A stretch of 64,000 nt of DNA from Adiantum capillus-veneris. Taxonomy: Eukaryota > Streptophyta > Polypodiopsida > Polypodiales > Pteridaceae. Below, piece after piece: positions 47,176 through 59,500 of the stretch (its first letter is position 1; every line of letters starts with the position of its first letter). Under the pieces are notes generated by a model. It made no database searches and was not told the origin of the DNA. It saw only the letters and a list, made by a program, of their open reading frames with translations. The position numbers and the translations under genes were made by a program. The stretch covers positions 66,670,935-66,734,934 of the forward strand of contig CM043950.1 in assembly GCA_014529385.2 (NCBI GenBank), given 5' to 3'.

Positions 47176-48683
47176 TAAGTGGGAGCTTGCGATGCAAGAG
47201 GAAATCAAATATTTGCATGCAAACAATACTTGGGATCTTGTGCCATTGCCTAAAGGAAGAAAGGCTCTTCCTAACAAATGGGTTTACAAGGTCAAATGTG
47301 TTGATGGAAAGCCCAAGTATAAAGCAAGGTTAGTTGCCAAAGGGTATGCACAGAAAGAGGGGATTGACTTTCAAGAGATCTTTTCTCCTGTTGTAAAGCT
47401 TACGACATTGCGTGTCCTTTTTGCTCTTGCTGCAGTGCTTGACTTAGAATTGAATCAAATGGATGTAAAAACAGCTTTTCTTCATGGTGACATTGATGAA
47501 GATATCTACATGAAGCAACCTGAGGGTTTTGTAGTTCCTGATAGAAAGGAACTTGTATGCAAACTAAGAAGGGCACTGTATGGTTTGAGGTAGTCATCAC
47601 GTCAGTGGTACAAAAAGTTTTGATACTTTTATGCTGTCTCAAGGCTTTAAACGCAGCCATTCAGACCATTGTTTGTAGACAAAGAAGGATAATGATGGAA
47701 GTCCTATAATCCTTGTGCTATATGTAGATGATATGTTGATTGCTGGGAAGCATAAGTCTACCATTGATGCTCTTAAACGTCAGCTGAATTTAGCTTTTGC
47801 AATGAAGGATTTAGGTGATGCTGAGCACATCTTGGGCATGAGAATCAAGAGAGATAGAAAGCTGAAATTTCTCTTCTTATCTCCAGAAAAGTACATTGCT
47901 AAAGTACTTGACAGGTTTAACATGGCTGAAGCTAAGTCACTTGGAGTACCTTTACCTCCACACACAAAACTTAGCAAAGCCTATTGCCCAAAGGATGATG
48001 ATGTGGCAGTGAATGCTATGAAGGGAATCTCTTATGCATCAGCTTGTGGTTCTCTTATGTATGCGATGGTTGCCACTCGTCCTGACATTGCCCATGCGGT
48101 GGGAGTTGTTAGTAGGTACATGTCCAATCCCGGCAAAGCACATTGGGAAGCTGTGAAATGCATTCTGAGATACTTGTCAGGTACACAATCTAGGTGTATA
48201 TGCTATGGCAAAAGTGACCTGAAGTTGCAGGGTTATTGTGATGCAGATATGGCAGGTGACTTGGATACCAGGAAGTCCACTAGTGGCTATGTGTTTGCTA
48301 TTGCTGGTGGTGCTGTCTCTTGGTGTTCACGACTGCAGAAAATTGTGGCATTGAGTACTACTGAGGTTGAATATATTTCAGCCACCGAGGCTTCTAAAGA
48401 GGCCATATGGTTGGGCAGAATTGTCAAAGAGCTTGGTATGCCTGCTAGTACTCCTGTCTTGGGATGTGATAGCCAAAGTGTTGTCTATTTGGCCAAGAAT
48501 GCCATGTTTCATGCACGGACAAAGCACATTGATGTGCGATACCACTTCATACGACAAGTATTGGAGGATGGTCTAGTCACCTTGACTAAGATTCACACAC
48601 AGGATAACCCTGTAGATGTTCTCACCAAGAGTCTTGCTAAGGCTCAACATGAGCATTGTATACAGCTAGTGGGAGTTGGTTAA
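47176..48683 (+). pseudogene. Copia RT-RNase H part of element F
   Basis: RT begins at KWELAMQEEIKYLHANNTW (47176 on) and continues with KARLVAKGYAQKEGIDFQE and QMDVKTAFLHGD. A TAG at 47591-47593 follows LYGLR. An extra T in the run at 47618-47621 then shifts the frame, and TAG follows near 47677 at DHCL. From about 47700 the frame is open again: LYVDDMLIAGKH (YVDD near 47718), then RNase H with YCDADMAGD, STTEVEY and GCDSQSVVYLAKN, to the stop at 48681-48683. The last part is well kept. Confidence 0.92.
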
Positions 48684-48718
48684 CTTAAAGGCGTCATTTA
48701 TGCCTTTAAGTGGGAGGT

Positions 48719-49059
48719 TGTTGGGTTAAAGGCCTAAATAACCCCTTTTTGTACATTTTTATACTTTGTTCAGGTTCATATTGAACCTGGACACATTTTT
48801 TAAAGGTCACTTATAATAAAAGTGGGAAAACCCAAAACTCAATATGAACCTGGACACATTTTTTAAAGGTCACTTATAATAAAAGTGGGAAAACCCAAAA
48901 CTCACTTATTGAGTTTTCCCCAAAAACGTGAGCTCTCTCTCTCTCCCTCTTCGTTCTGCTAGCGTTTCCTCTCCTGCTGGCTTTCGCCACTCCTCTCTGC
49001 ACACACACTGCACATCTTCGCGTGCTCTATCACTTGCACACACCGCCGCGCGCTCATCA
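48719..49059 (+). repeat. 3' LTR of element F with an internal 63-bp duplication
   Basis: 341 bp; the 69 extra bases relative to the left LTR are a 63-bp tandem duplication ('gaacctgg' at 48783 and 48846) and a 6-bp insertion (AGCGTT-like, near 48960). About nine further substitutions. The PPT-like AAGTGGGAGGT precedes it. Confidence 0.92.
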
Positions 49060-49258
49060 CTGCCGAACTTCTATTCTAGGAAAAATTTCAATGCACTTAT
49101 AAAGTAACATTCATCTTCCAGTACTTCCTTAGCTACTAGTGCACTTCCTTTTTCATTTTCCTTCAACATGTGCTTTCTCTTTTCAGTGTAGTTGTTTTTA
49201 GAGAAAGAAAGGCCATGTTAAAGCCTAAAATACATCAAAATTAAATTCTTGATGACAT

Positions 49259-49302
<44 letters not shown>

Positions 49303-49353
49303 AGGTTCGATTGTGAGATTCTATGAAGTTGTTATCAGTTAGAAAGGGCTTCA
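49060..49353. other. Upstream flank of the PPR gene with (GA)n
   Basis: (GA)n at about 49262-49301 lies roughly 50 bp before the first candidate ATG. GA/CT runs often lie in plant promoters and 5' UTRs. No TATA box stands out. Confidence 0.4.
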
Positions 49354-51573
49354 ATGCTTTTGTCTTTTGCACAGCCTGCACACCTCTTACTGCTTGGTGT
49401 GTATGTCGCTTCCCATATCTGCAACTTTTTGTTTGTTTTGATCACCTTCAAGCCTATCCATTTGCGCTCAGGTGTTGCAATGCCAGCTAGACAGAGGTAT
49501 CCTGAGATCAGCAGGCTCTCAAAACCGTACTTGAGTTCAATTGTTAATAAAAAAAGCTTCAATGAGGATCTTGCAAGGTATTTACTGCACTAAAAGTTGC
49601 ACTTATTGATGACTTATCACATTTACAATTCCCCGCAATGGATTACTATTCCTTGTTTGTGCTGAAGGAAGCTGTGCAAGGAGAAGCGGCTTGAAGCAGC
49701 AATTGACGTGGTTGTCTCCCTTGTGGATTACCAAAAGGTTTGTGCCTCCACAGACATTCTATATTGTCTGTTGCAAGGTTGCATTCACAAGAAGTGCTTG
49801 ACATCAGGCAGGAAAGTGCATCAGCTTATCAAGAGAAGTCGTTTCAAGATTGACTCTTTTCTAGGGAGCCACCTCATTCGCATGTTTGCTGAGTGTGGAA
49901 GCATTACAGAAGCTAGTCAAGTCTTCAAAGAACTACCTGATGCCACTGTTTACACATGGAGTGCTCTCATTTCAGCTCATGCCAAGCTTGATCAAGGTGA
50001 AGAGGCTGTTAGATTGTTTGGAGATATGCAACGGTGTTCAGGTATTTGTCCCAATTCTTACACTTTTGTTGCTATCCTCAAAGCTTGCGCGAGCATACCA
50101 GCCCTTTTGCAGGGGAGACTAGTGCATTCTTTTGCAATTGAGTGGTCTCTTGACTCGGATTTACATCTATGTAATACTCTTATTGATATGTATGCGAAAT
50201 GTAACAGCTTGATCAATGCACGTGTTATATTTGACAGGTTGGTCCAAAGAAGCCTGGTTACATGGAATGCAATGATCTCAGGATATGCTCAGCATGGACA
50301 TGGTGTTGAGGCTTTTCACGTGTTCGAAGTTATGCTACAAGGAAGAGAATTACCTGATAAAGTGACTTGCATGAGTGTCTTGAAAGCTTGCTCTACTGCT
50401 GAGTCGTCTTATGCAATTGGCAGGCTGGTGCATGTCTTTGTGGTGGAAATGGAGTATGACAAGGATGATCATCTGCAAAGCTCCCTCATTGATATGTACA
50501 CCAAGTGTGGGGATCTTGCAGGAGCTCAGAATATTTTTGACCGTGTCCAGGTTGAGCAGAGTGTCATTACATGGAATGCGATGATTTCAGGATGTGCTAA
50601 TCAAGGTTGGACTCAAGAGGCATTGCATTTCTTTGGGCTTATGCAGAAGGCAAGTTTATTGCCAGACACGGTCACATTAATGAGTGTATTGCGAGCATGT
50701 GCTGGACTAAATTCTGGGGATGATGGGAGGATTTTTCATGCTTTCATTGTTGAGAGTTTTAATGTAATACCCACACCGTTGGGGAACACACTTCTTGACA
50801 TGTATGCCAAGTGTGGGAATGTCTTTGATGCTGACAGAATTTTCCAAACACTTCCAAAAGAGGATGTTGTAACGTGGACTGCAATGATTGGTGCGCACGT
50901 CTCTTGCAGAAACGGTAACGAGGCTCTTCAAATGTTTTGGCAAATGCGAGAGGAGGGTGCAGACCCTAATGAGATCACTTATGCAAATGCTTTAAAAGCT
51001 TGTTCCATTACAGCCAGTGTTGAACATGGGAAGCTCATTCATGCTGATGCAGTTTCAAGTAGTTTGGAATCAGATGCTTTGTTGGGTGGTGCTCTTGTTG
51101 ATATGTATTCAAAATCTGGAAGCATAGACAACGCGGCAAGCGTTTTTGCCAAGTTATCGAAGCGAAGTGTTGTAACATGGAGTTCAATGTTTGCAGGTTT
51201 TGCTATGAATGGCCATTATGGACTGGCTTGGAAGTGCTTACAGGACATGCAATTGGAGGGCTTTAGACCGGATAGTGTAACAATGCTCTCTCTATTGTCA
51301 GCTTGTAGCCAATTTGGCTCAATGAAGGAAGGGTGCTCGCATTTCAAATCAACATTTGAAGGGCATTCTGCTGCTCCATGGGTGGAGCATTACACATGCT
51401 TGCTTGACCTTCTTGTTCAGGCTGGGTGTCCAACAGAAGCTAGAAGTCTGTTTGAGACAATGCCGTTACGATCTGATACTGTTGGCTGGATGTCTTTACT
51501 CCAGAATTACCAACGATCTGGCCATGCTAAGCTCGCGCATGGATGTTTTGATCGTGTAGTGGGTTACGCCTGA
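49354..51573 (+). CDS. PLS-class pentatricopeptide repeat protein (probably two exons)
   Basis: The main exon (49668-51573) codes for a tandem series of PPR motifs of the P, L and S kinds. Characteristic words include LLQGCIHKKCLTSGRKVHQL, LIDMYAKC, VTWNAMISGYAQHGHGVEAF and VTWSSMFAGFAMNGHYGLAW, and about a dozen motifs can be counted. The open frame has no ATG at its start and is preceded by TGA at 49663-49665. A GT-AG intron at 49578-49667 (90 bp, phase 2) joins it in frame to an upstream frame ending NEDLAR, giving EDLARKLCKEKRLEAAIDVV, a normal PPR N-terminal context. Exon 1 may start at ATG 49354 (hydrophobic N-terminus) or at ATG 49480. The predicted length is 709 residues from 49354. 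The protein stops at the beginning of the E1-like region (SDTVGWMSLLQNYQRSGHAK); there is no E2 or DYW domain. PLS proteins bind organellar RNA and usually act in C-to-U editing or processing in plastids or mitochondria. The target here is unknown. Confidence 0.8.
49578..49667 (+). other. Predicted 90-bp intron of the PPR gene
   Basis: Donor AAG|GTATTT and acceptor GCTGAAG|GAAGC. It removes the in-frame TGA at 49663-49665 and connects two PPR-like segments in phase. Inferred from frame and motif continuity. Confidence 0.6.
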
Positions 51574-51589
51574 CGGGCGGACGTGTGTG

Positions 51590-51783
51590 AGAATGAGGTG
51601 GCGAAAGATGGTTGGTTGGAGAGTGCATCCGTTGCTCTGTGAAAACACCTAGAGCAGACCCCTCGCCCATCCCTGCTACATGGCAGAGATGCACAAAAAC
51701 AGTGTTGCGACGAGCCCTGGTTGGAATTGAGCCGTCGACCTCGTGCTACAATGGCAGACACGTTTCCAGCTGGGCTACGCCCA
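51590..51783 (-). mobile_element. tRNA-derived SINE-like element
   Basis: On the minus strand, starting near 51783: an A box TAGCCCAGCTGG (51766-51777) that fits TRGCNNARYNGG, and 32 bases later a B box GGCTCAATTCC (51723-51733) with one mismatch to GGTTCRANNCC. The acceptor and T-arm pairings of a real tRNA are missing, so it is a pol III promoter head with a body running left to about 51590. It ends within some 20 bp of the PPR stop codon. Tail and target duplication were not resolved. Confidence 0.5.
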
Positions 51784-52872
51784 TTTGACAAGCATTAAGT
51801 GGAATCCTTAAATATAAAGCGATGTACCCCTGTGTGACAGGCAGGGTGCCCAAAACAGCCTTTTATGGCCTTGTGTGTGGTGCCTGCGTCTGACAGGGGT
51901 CTTAGTAACACCCTTGATATGGCAAGTTGCAGATGATAAATTTTTCAAGAAAGCATTTTGAATGTGTTATGATAACATTGACCTTTGTGAAGCCTCTCAA
52001 CGAAAATTGGTCAAAACAAGACCTCTTGAGTCTGAGAAACTTCTTGAAGGGTTCCCCCTTCATAAATACCTCGACCTTTTCGAAACCTCAAAATTAATGG
52101 ACATGGATATCCTTCTGCACAAGCCTGGAATTGTGCGCTCGGGCTCTAGGTGAGCTCCTCTGCGACGCTAAATGAAAAAGGCAGACCTAAAAGAACGGTT
52201 GGTGATGACTGAACTGCAATAGGTTGCATATGCATACAATGCTCTTGTCTATAATTGGGACCCGATTCTTTTTACCCCTCATTTGAGAGGGAAAGAACAA
52301 GTGTTAAGGGAGACACTCCTTTCTCTGAGTGCATCTCTTAAGAGGTAATAAATTGGGATTAAAGTCCTTGGTTCTTAATAATTATTTCATTGTCTCCAAA
52401 GGTATTTAATCCAGGAAGAGGCGACATTGCATAAAACTGGGAGCAATTCTTGTTGTGCGCGAACTCACCGAAGGTACTAGGTAATAGCGTGTGGAGTGAG
52501 TGGGCAAACCTCATATGAAGGGAAATGTGGGTGTGAGTGCCTTCAAGCTAGGCAAAGCTCATATGGAGGGAATTGACAAGTAATCAACTTTTACGGGTAA
52601 GGCAATGTCCATCTTGGGTAAAAGTCTGAATTAGCTTCAATGCCATGGAGAGAGTGGCGATTTAATTGTGGTGCAACGAGAGGCAATGCATTGGCATGAG
52701 AGGAGCTGAATGGTTTTGTATGTAAATGTGTGGCTCATACAACCATGTGACCGGCATTAAACAACTATCGTTTTTGAGGTTTTGCCTCTTTGCAGTTGCT
52801 TCCTCAAGCGGAACTCTTTCATTGTATGTTCAAGCATATGAAATCATTACCTTGTTAGTGTCTTGTATTTTA

Positions 52873-52874
<2 letters not shown>
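51784..52874. other. No supported gene downstream of the PPR gene
   Basis: A 63-codon frame at 51962-52153 and a few shorter ones, without recognisable domains. Confidence 0.35.

Positions 52875-52910
<36 letters not shown>
52875..52910. repeat. (C)36 homopolymer
   Basis: An uninterrupted run of 36 C, preceded by TTTTAAA and followed by GAAGAGG. The flanking open frame simply translates it as poly-Pro. Confidence 0.95.
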
Positions 52911-52911
<1 letters not shown>

Positions 52912-52937
52912 AAGAGGCACCTGCCCGTCCAACTTTC

Positions 52938-53345
52938 AACATGGTATCCAAGCACTTGGTTAGGGACTAGGCTTCTCACATTTAGAACTTAATTAGTATT
53001 AGTGCTAATCCTCAGTAGTGGCATGGGGAGAAACTTCTCGATTTTGCCCATCTATTACTACGAGGTGTCTACAAATTGGTCTAGCCATACAGATGAGTTA
53101 GAAAACTCCGGTTGTAGACAATTTATGGAAGCTTTACATTTAGGCACCACTTGTAACTTAGAAGTTGTGCTGAACCCAACAACCTCATGGTATCAAAGCT
53201 CCTTGTCAGAGACTAGGCTTTTCACATTGCGAGCTTAGTTAATATAGTATTAGTGCTAACCCTCATGTCCTTATACATGTAGCTTTACGTTTTAATTGCG
53301 ACTCATGGCATTGAGAGCTTAGTTAATATAGTATTAGTAGCTTTA
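52938..53345. repeat. Direct repeats around the poly-C flank
   Basis: 'atggtatc.aagc', then 'gactaggcttyt.cacatt', then 'gtattagtgctaa.cctca' occurs at about 52940-53013 and about 53187-53266. A shorter piece ('gagcttagttaatatagtat') recurs at about 53228 and 53314. The TGGTATC.AAGC words resemble copia PBS sequence, but no LTR structure accompanies them. Confidence 0.6.
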
Positions 53346-53966
53346 GGTTTTATTTATGAGCTCAATGTTTTTTGCTTAGGTGCATTACTAGTGCATCCTT
53401 ATTGATGTATTAAGATTAAGAAGGTAGCATCTACTCTTCCTTCATCAAGCTTGGCATCCGAGCATCACAGCCAACACTCGGTTGTCTTGCGCTCTACCAA
53501 TTTGGCTCAACACATAGTGCAAGACTTGGCTTGACACACACAAAAACAACCAATTGCATTCACCATCTTCACACAACACATGTAGCTATTCCATGGCCAT
53601 GAGCATTGATGTCGCATAAGCCTCCACCAATCTTAGGATTTGAAGGGCACCCTATTCTTTCACACTATTCTTTCAAAGCCTCAGACTCTTTTGAAATCCT
53701 TCATCTCCTAACGGGACGAGGATGAGTGCTGGCAACCTCACCTTTGCTGCATCATGTAGCCCCAACGGCCCCACATCCTTCCAAGGGGGGTTTAACCTTC
53801 TCTAAAGGCGGGCGAGGAAAATGCTACCCTTCAACAGGATTGCAGGAAATCTAGAAAATGGTTGTATGCCGTTAGAAAGAAAATGGGAGTTTCTTTAAGG
53901 CCTTCAAAATGAAAGTAAAGTCGCCCTTCAAGTTTGAGGGATGTAGCCCACATTTTGCAAGTCCAC
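53346..53966. other. No supported gene
   Basis: Unassigned sequence up to the left end of element G. Confidence 0.4.
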
Positions 53967-54839
53967 TGTCATAATAATCAATATCTAATTCTCCTAAATG
54001 ATTTTCTCATATTAAACTGATCATTTAATGTGGGGAAGTGCCAGGGGAGAAAAGGCTAGAATATTGGTTAAGCTAGCAGATCGGCCACAGTAGGGATCCA
54101 AAGGAGGGAAAATAGGGATCCAAAGGGGGGGCCATCTGCAAAAGAGCCATGTGCAACAATGGGCTAAAAAGACCCTAAGGTTCAGCCCATTAAGACTTCC
54201 AAAATGCTAAGGTTCCAAAATTCAAAGGTTGTGTCCAAAGGGTTAAAGCTTAGGGGGAATTGGATGCTTTGTGTGCTCTCCAAAGTCAATGCATATCCCT
54301 ACATGGGAGGGGGCGAGCCCTTCTTCTAGGGGATGAGAGAGAAAGCCACACACACACACACAGGCTCCCTTTACACAAAGGGAATGAGGGACACATGTCA
54401 GCTCCCTAGGCCAGATGCCCACAAGGTGTGCCCAGTTTCTATTGGATGACCCTTGAAGTGGACCAATGAGAATTAAGCTAGAGTAAATCTAGTTTAATTA
54501 ATTTAAAAACATTTAATAAAAGAAACCAATGAGAATTAAGTCTCCTAGAAGACTATTGAGCAATCTCACAAGGGGTCCAATGAGCATTCAGGAGCCCAAT
54601 GGCTTGCCTAATTCCTATTGGCCAGGAGGCAAAGGGGTCCAATGAGAGTTTAGTTTAATTATTTAATTACCTAAAGCTCTCACAAAAGGGGAAAGGGGGA
54701 CACATGTCAAAAGGCTATCACTTATGCTGCTTAATTGTGATTGGCTTGACTTGGGGAGGGCCAATAAGGCTGGAGCCAAAGCAAATAGCAAGGGGGCTCG
54801 CCCAAGAGAGAGAGGGGGCTGATTTTTGCAAGGCATTAT

Positions 54840-54875
<36 letters not shown>

Positions 54876-55569
54876 AGCTCATGTGTGAAGAAAGAGAAGA
54901 CTATCTCTTCCCAAGCTTTAATGGAGAACTCATCACCTACTCCAAGCTTGTGCCTACATCAACACTCTCTTGGCATGTGGATGCAAATCCAACCAAGAGC
55001 CAAGCTTCAATGCATGCTCATCTCCTCTACCAAGCTAATTACTAAGCTAAGCTATGCTATGCTAATATGAGTGATTATGTGAGGAGATGTACATCTTTCT
55101 CATAAGATACTCCTTCTTCCTCTCAATCTACTCTCATACCCTGCTAGCTCTCACCATCTTCGAAGGTGTGTGAGGTCTTGGGTCTGAGAACGGGGATAAT
55201 TCAAGTTGTGTTTGCTAAGTGTTTGCTTAGTGCATGAAGCTTTCATCTTCATTGCACTAGCTAGTCTTGAAGGAACACAAAGAATTGTATTGTACAATGT
55301 CTCTCTTGATGGGAGAAACCATAATACAAAGCCTTTTGGAGGGGGGATCGGCTCCATGCAAATCCGGTCCTCAACTGTTGTCATTAGCTTAATTTCTCTC
55401 TCTCTTTTGAAAGTATTTTCGATGCTATCTAACTAGGTGTTATGCTTTTTGTTGCTCTCTTCACCCAAGCACTCTTGTAATCCTCATTAGGAATCTATTC
55501 TAATGAAATGCCCACTATTTTCATACTAATTTCCGCTACACACAAGTTATTAGACCATTAAATGTTACA
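53967..55569 (+). repeat. 5' LTR of element G
   Basis: 1603 bp, TGTCATAATAATC...ATGTTACA. Contains two (CA)n microsatellites (about 54345-54362 and 54839-54868) and the repeated 'caatgag.attaag' words. It retains about 15 bp near 54180-54210 that the right LTR has lost. Confidence 0.94.
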
Positions 55570-55570
55570 T

Positions 55571-55588
55571 TGGTATCAGAGCACAAGG
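55571..55588 (+). other. Primer binding site of element G
   Basis: TGGTATCAGAGCACAAGG one base after the LTR, complementary to the tRNA-Met 3' end as usual for plant chromoviruses. Confidence 0.85.
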
Positions 55589-55850
55589 TTTCTCTTTTCT
55601 TGCTCAAGAAGGGAGGTCCTCAAGCTAGCTATAAATGGTTGGTATTATTAATTTCCTGTGAGTAAGTAGAATAGGGATTTTTCAGTCTTGCAGTGCGCCT
55701 GCCTTTGTGCAGTTAACGGGGCATCACCGTCGAGAGCTATGGTCTTAATAGTGGAGTCCTAGGGGGCTTGCCTACGGCTTAACAGTGGAGTCCTACGAGG
55801 CTTGAAGTGCCAAAGTACACCTAAAAAGTTTACACCTAAAAGTTGTTAGA

Positions 55851-56588
55851 ATGGCTGACAATAGTAAAGAGAGTGAAATTAATGTTGATAACTTTAATTT
55901 TGCTCATGAGCAAGCTACTAATGATGCTTCAATGCTTGTTAACTATCTTGTTTCTAGGCTTCAACAAGCCATGGGCAATCCATCTCTCCAAAGTGAAGTG
56001 CAACGGCAGCTCCGTGCTCACGGGATTCTCCAAGCTCATCACCATGACGAGAGAACACCTAGGAAGCCTCCTTGTGAGACTACCAAAAGAGGTCTCTCTC
56101 CGATTCGGGAAGAAGAAGAGAATCCGTACGAAGGGCTCAAGAATTTACTTCTTGATGATGTACCTCCTTCCCAAAGGAGAACTCAAGAGCCTCCACCGAA
56201 GGAACGAGAAAGAAGTGAGTCTCTCGCCACCTCGGAGGAGATGGCTCCACGAAGACGGCGGGCTAAACGCTCTCCATCACCACCAAAGTGGAGAAGACCA
56301 TCGTATTCTTCTCCTCACCACAATTCAAAGAGGGATGATAAAAAGCAAGAGAAGAAAAAGGAGAGAAAGAGGACACCCTCTTCTCCATCTTCTTCATCCT
56401 CTTCCTCTTATGAAAGTGATGGTGAAGACGACAAAGATCAAGACAAGAAAAAGGTGAGAAAACCTACCCGCAGACAGTACGTTCAAGGGGCAAGAAGCTT
56501 CAGTCACTCCCTCAATTTCCCAATTGAGGCTTCATGTCCAAGGCTGTGTGGACAAAGAGAACTTCTTTATCTCTCCTCTCAAGCATGA
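55851..56588 (+). pseudogene. Gag N-terminal region of element G, truncated
   Basis: ATG 55851 (MADNSKESEINVDNFNFAHE) opens a 245-codon frame. The first ~80 residues are helical and Gln-rich. The rest is highly charged and Ser/Pro/Arg-rich (RRRRAKRSPSPPKWRRP, KKERKRTPSSPSSSS). The frame then runs into protease sequence in the wrong phase and stops at 56586-56588. The capsid domain and any zinc knuckle are absent, implying a deletion that joins the gag linker (near 56490) to the middle of protease. The overlapping frame starting at 55843 is a shadow. Confidence 0.75.
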
Positions 56589-59500
56589 GGATGTAATCCT
56601 AGGGGCACCATGGTTTGACCGACTGGCTGCCGATGTTAAATTTCCTGAAAGGAGAATCTCCTTTAAGTTCAGGGAAAAAGACATGTATATAGATGCTAAG
56701 GAAATGGGTAACACTATTCCCATTGTACATACACCAGCTTTCAACAAGTCAATAAAGAGCTCTATTTCCGTGTACATGATTTTTGTTAAAGATTCTCAAA
56801 ATGAACCTAATGCTTTAACAAAAGAAAATAAAAGCAACCAAAAGGAATTAGAGTTATCTAATTCTCTCAAGGGGTTTCAAGATGTTTTTATTGACGACGT
56901 CCCTTGTGAGCTACCTCCTAAACGAGGTAATGATGACCATGCAATTGAACTTCTTCCAGGAAGTTCACCGCCTAACAAACCTCCTTATAGAGTTTCTCAA
57001 GCTCAACAAGAGGAGATTATGTGGCAAGTGCATGAGTTAGTTGAGAAGGGTATGGTTAGGCCAAGCTCATCTCCATTTTGCTCACCTGTGCTATTAGTGC
57101 AAAAGAAAGACGGCACATATCGTATGTGTGTCGACTATAGATCACTAAATAGGATCACTATCAAGAATAGGTTTCCCGTTCCATGGGTAGAAGACCTATT
57201 TGATAAGCTGCAAGGATCGACCTACTTCAGTAGGATTGACCGAAAAAGTAGCTATCATCAAATAAGGATAGTTGATCAAGACATTGTAAAGACCGCATTT
57301 TGAACCACATTTGGTCTTTACGAATACATTGTCATGCCTTTTGGCTTGACCAATGCACCAGCCACATTCAACCGCTTGATGGAGAAGCTGTTCAGGCCTC
57401 ATCGAACCTTCACTGGAGTGTTCTTTGATGATATTATCATCTACTCTAATTCATTGGAGGAACACAAGCAACACCTCCAGGTAATATTTCAAGTTTTAAG
57501 AGAGAATAAACTTTATGTTAATCGAAAGAAAAGTGAATTTTTCTTGCAAGAGATTCAGTATTTAGGTCATATTATCTCTCAAGATGGCATCCAAATGGAT
57601 CCATCTAAGTTAGAGGTAATAAAAGGATGGCCTAAACCAAGGAATCTTCATGAACTAAGAAGCTTTATAGGTATGTGTGCATACTATAGACGCTTCATAG
57701 AAAAGTTCTCACAAATTGCGGGACCATTACATGACCTAACAAAGAAAAGCGTTAGGTATACATGGTCTGCTATGGAGAACAATGCTTTCGAAAAGCTTAA
57801 AGAAAAGCTTATCTCTCAACCTGTGCTTACACTACCGGACCTCTCAAAACCATTTGAGGTCTAATGTGATGCTTGTGGTGATTGCCTTGGAGCTGTTTTT
57901 CTCCAAGAAGGGCATGCCATAGGCTATGAGAGTCGAAGGCTCGATCCTGTTGAGCAAGCTCTAGGCATATATGAAAAGGAACTCCTTGGAGTTCTACATG
58001 CCTTAGACTCATGGAAGCACTATTTATTGGGGACTCCTTTCATTCTGCGAACAGATCACCAAAGTCTTAAGTACTTCATGACGCAGACCAAGCTCTCTGA
58101 CAAACAAATGAGGTGGGCAAATTTCCTTTCGCAATTTCATTTTCATATTGCTCACACTGCTGGCAAGCATAATCAAGTGGCGAATGCACTCTCAAGACGG
58201 CCGAGAGTGAATGCGGTTTCCATAGCAACTCACAATGATCTATCTTCAATGATAGATGAGTACGCTATTGATCCCGATTTTAGAGATGTGATTTCAGCCC
58301 TTGCATTAGGGAAGAAAGAGGAACCATTTACCTTACAAGATGGTTATCTTCTCTATGGCAATAGACTATGCGTTACTAACTCACTACGTGAGAAAGTAAT
58401 GTATGAATCTCATGCTCCACCGTATGCGGGGCATAGAGGGATTCAGTCTACCATAAAGGGAATTGAAACATATTTCTATTGGCCTACCATGAAAGTGAAC
58501 ATACACGAGTATGTTTCTAAATGTGTGGTTTGCCAAAAGACAAAATTTGATGGAGGGAAGCAACTTGGATTGCTTCAATCCTTGCCAATCCCTAATTCAC
58601 CATGGGAGAGCATATCCATGGATTTTATCTTTGGATTGCCTAAGTCTATCCATGGGAATACGGGAATATGGACGATAGTAGACAGGTTCAGTAAACAAGC
58701 TCATTTTATACCTGTCAAAAAGACTATCAAAGCCCATCAAATGGCAACCCTCTTCATTTCACAAATTTTCAAGTACCATGGCTTGCCAATGTCCATAGTG
58801 TCGGATAGAGATCCTAGAATGACCAGTAATTTTTGGAAGGGTCTCTTTGAGAATTTAGGGACAAGGCTAAACTTCTCTTCGGCCTATCATCCACAAACGG
58901 ATGGCCAAAGTGAAATAACTAACCTAACCATTCTCGATCTACTAAAAGCCTATGTAACGGAAGTAGATCAAAGATCCCAATGGGAGAAGTACTTACCCTT
59001 AGTGGAGTATGTTTACAATAACACTGTACATACTTCCACGGGAAAAGCACCTTTCGAGGTAATTGAGGGAAGATCAAAAAGTCTTTTGCTACTTAAGGTA
59101 CATGGGAAGATCTTCGCTGCAGATGAGTATAGCCGAGACCTACAAGAATCTTTCCAAAAGATTAAGGATGCTATCTCTATCTCACAGCAAAGGCAAAAGG
59201 CTGCTGCTGACAAGCACAGAAGAGCCCAAGCCTTTAAAGAAAACGATTGGGTCTTGTTAAAGTTTCCCAAGGCTCGATTAAGGCACACGACGGGCAAGAA
59301 TCCTACGGGCCACCAAAAGTACTATGCTAAACTAGCAAAAAGGTACTATGGTCCCTTTCAGATTCTTAGGCCAATCAATGAGATGGCCTATCAACTCAAG
59401 TTGCCCAATCATTGGCTCATACACAATGCTTTCCATGTGAGCCTATTAAAGCCTTACAAAGGAGAGCCACCTCAAGAACCAACTATTGAAGACCCACCGG

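Larger units (their letters stand above)
42172..49059 (+). mobile_element. Ty1/copia LTR retrotransposon F, complete but heavily broken
   Basis: A 6888-bp element with the target duplication CTGCC at 42167-42171 and 49060-49064. The left LTR is 42172-42443 (272 bp) and the right LTR 48719-49059 (341 bp). PBS and PPT are present. Gag-pol is in copia order but carries frameshifts, six or more stops and a ~1.5-kb unrelated insertion between integrase and RT. Confidence 0.94.

Noticed and set aside
51723-51783. Possible tRNA gene on the minus strand
   Set aside because: A and B boxes fit, but the acceptor stem and T-arm do not pair; a SINE head explains it better.
55843-56457. 204-codon frame overlapping gag of element G
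   Set aside because: Basic, low-complexity shadow of the charged gag frame at 55851; no domain.
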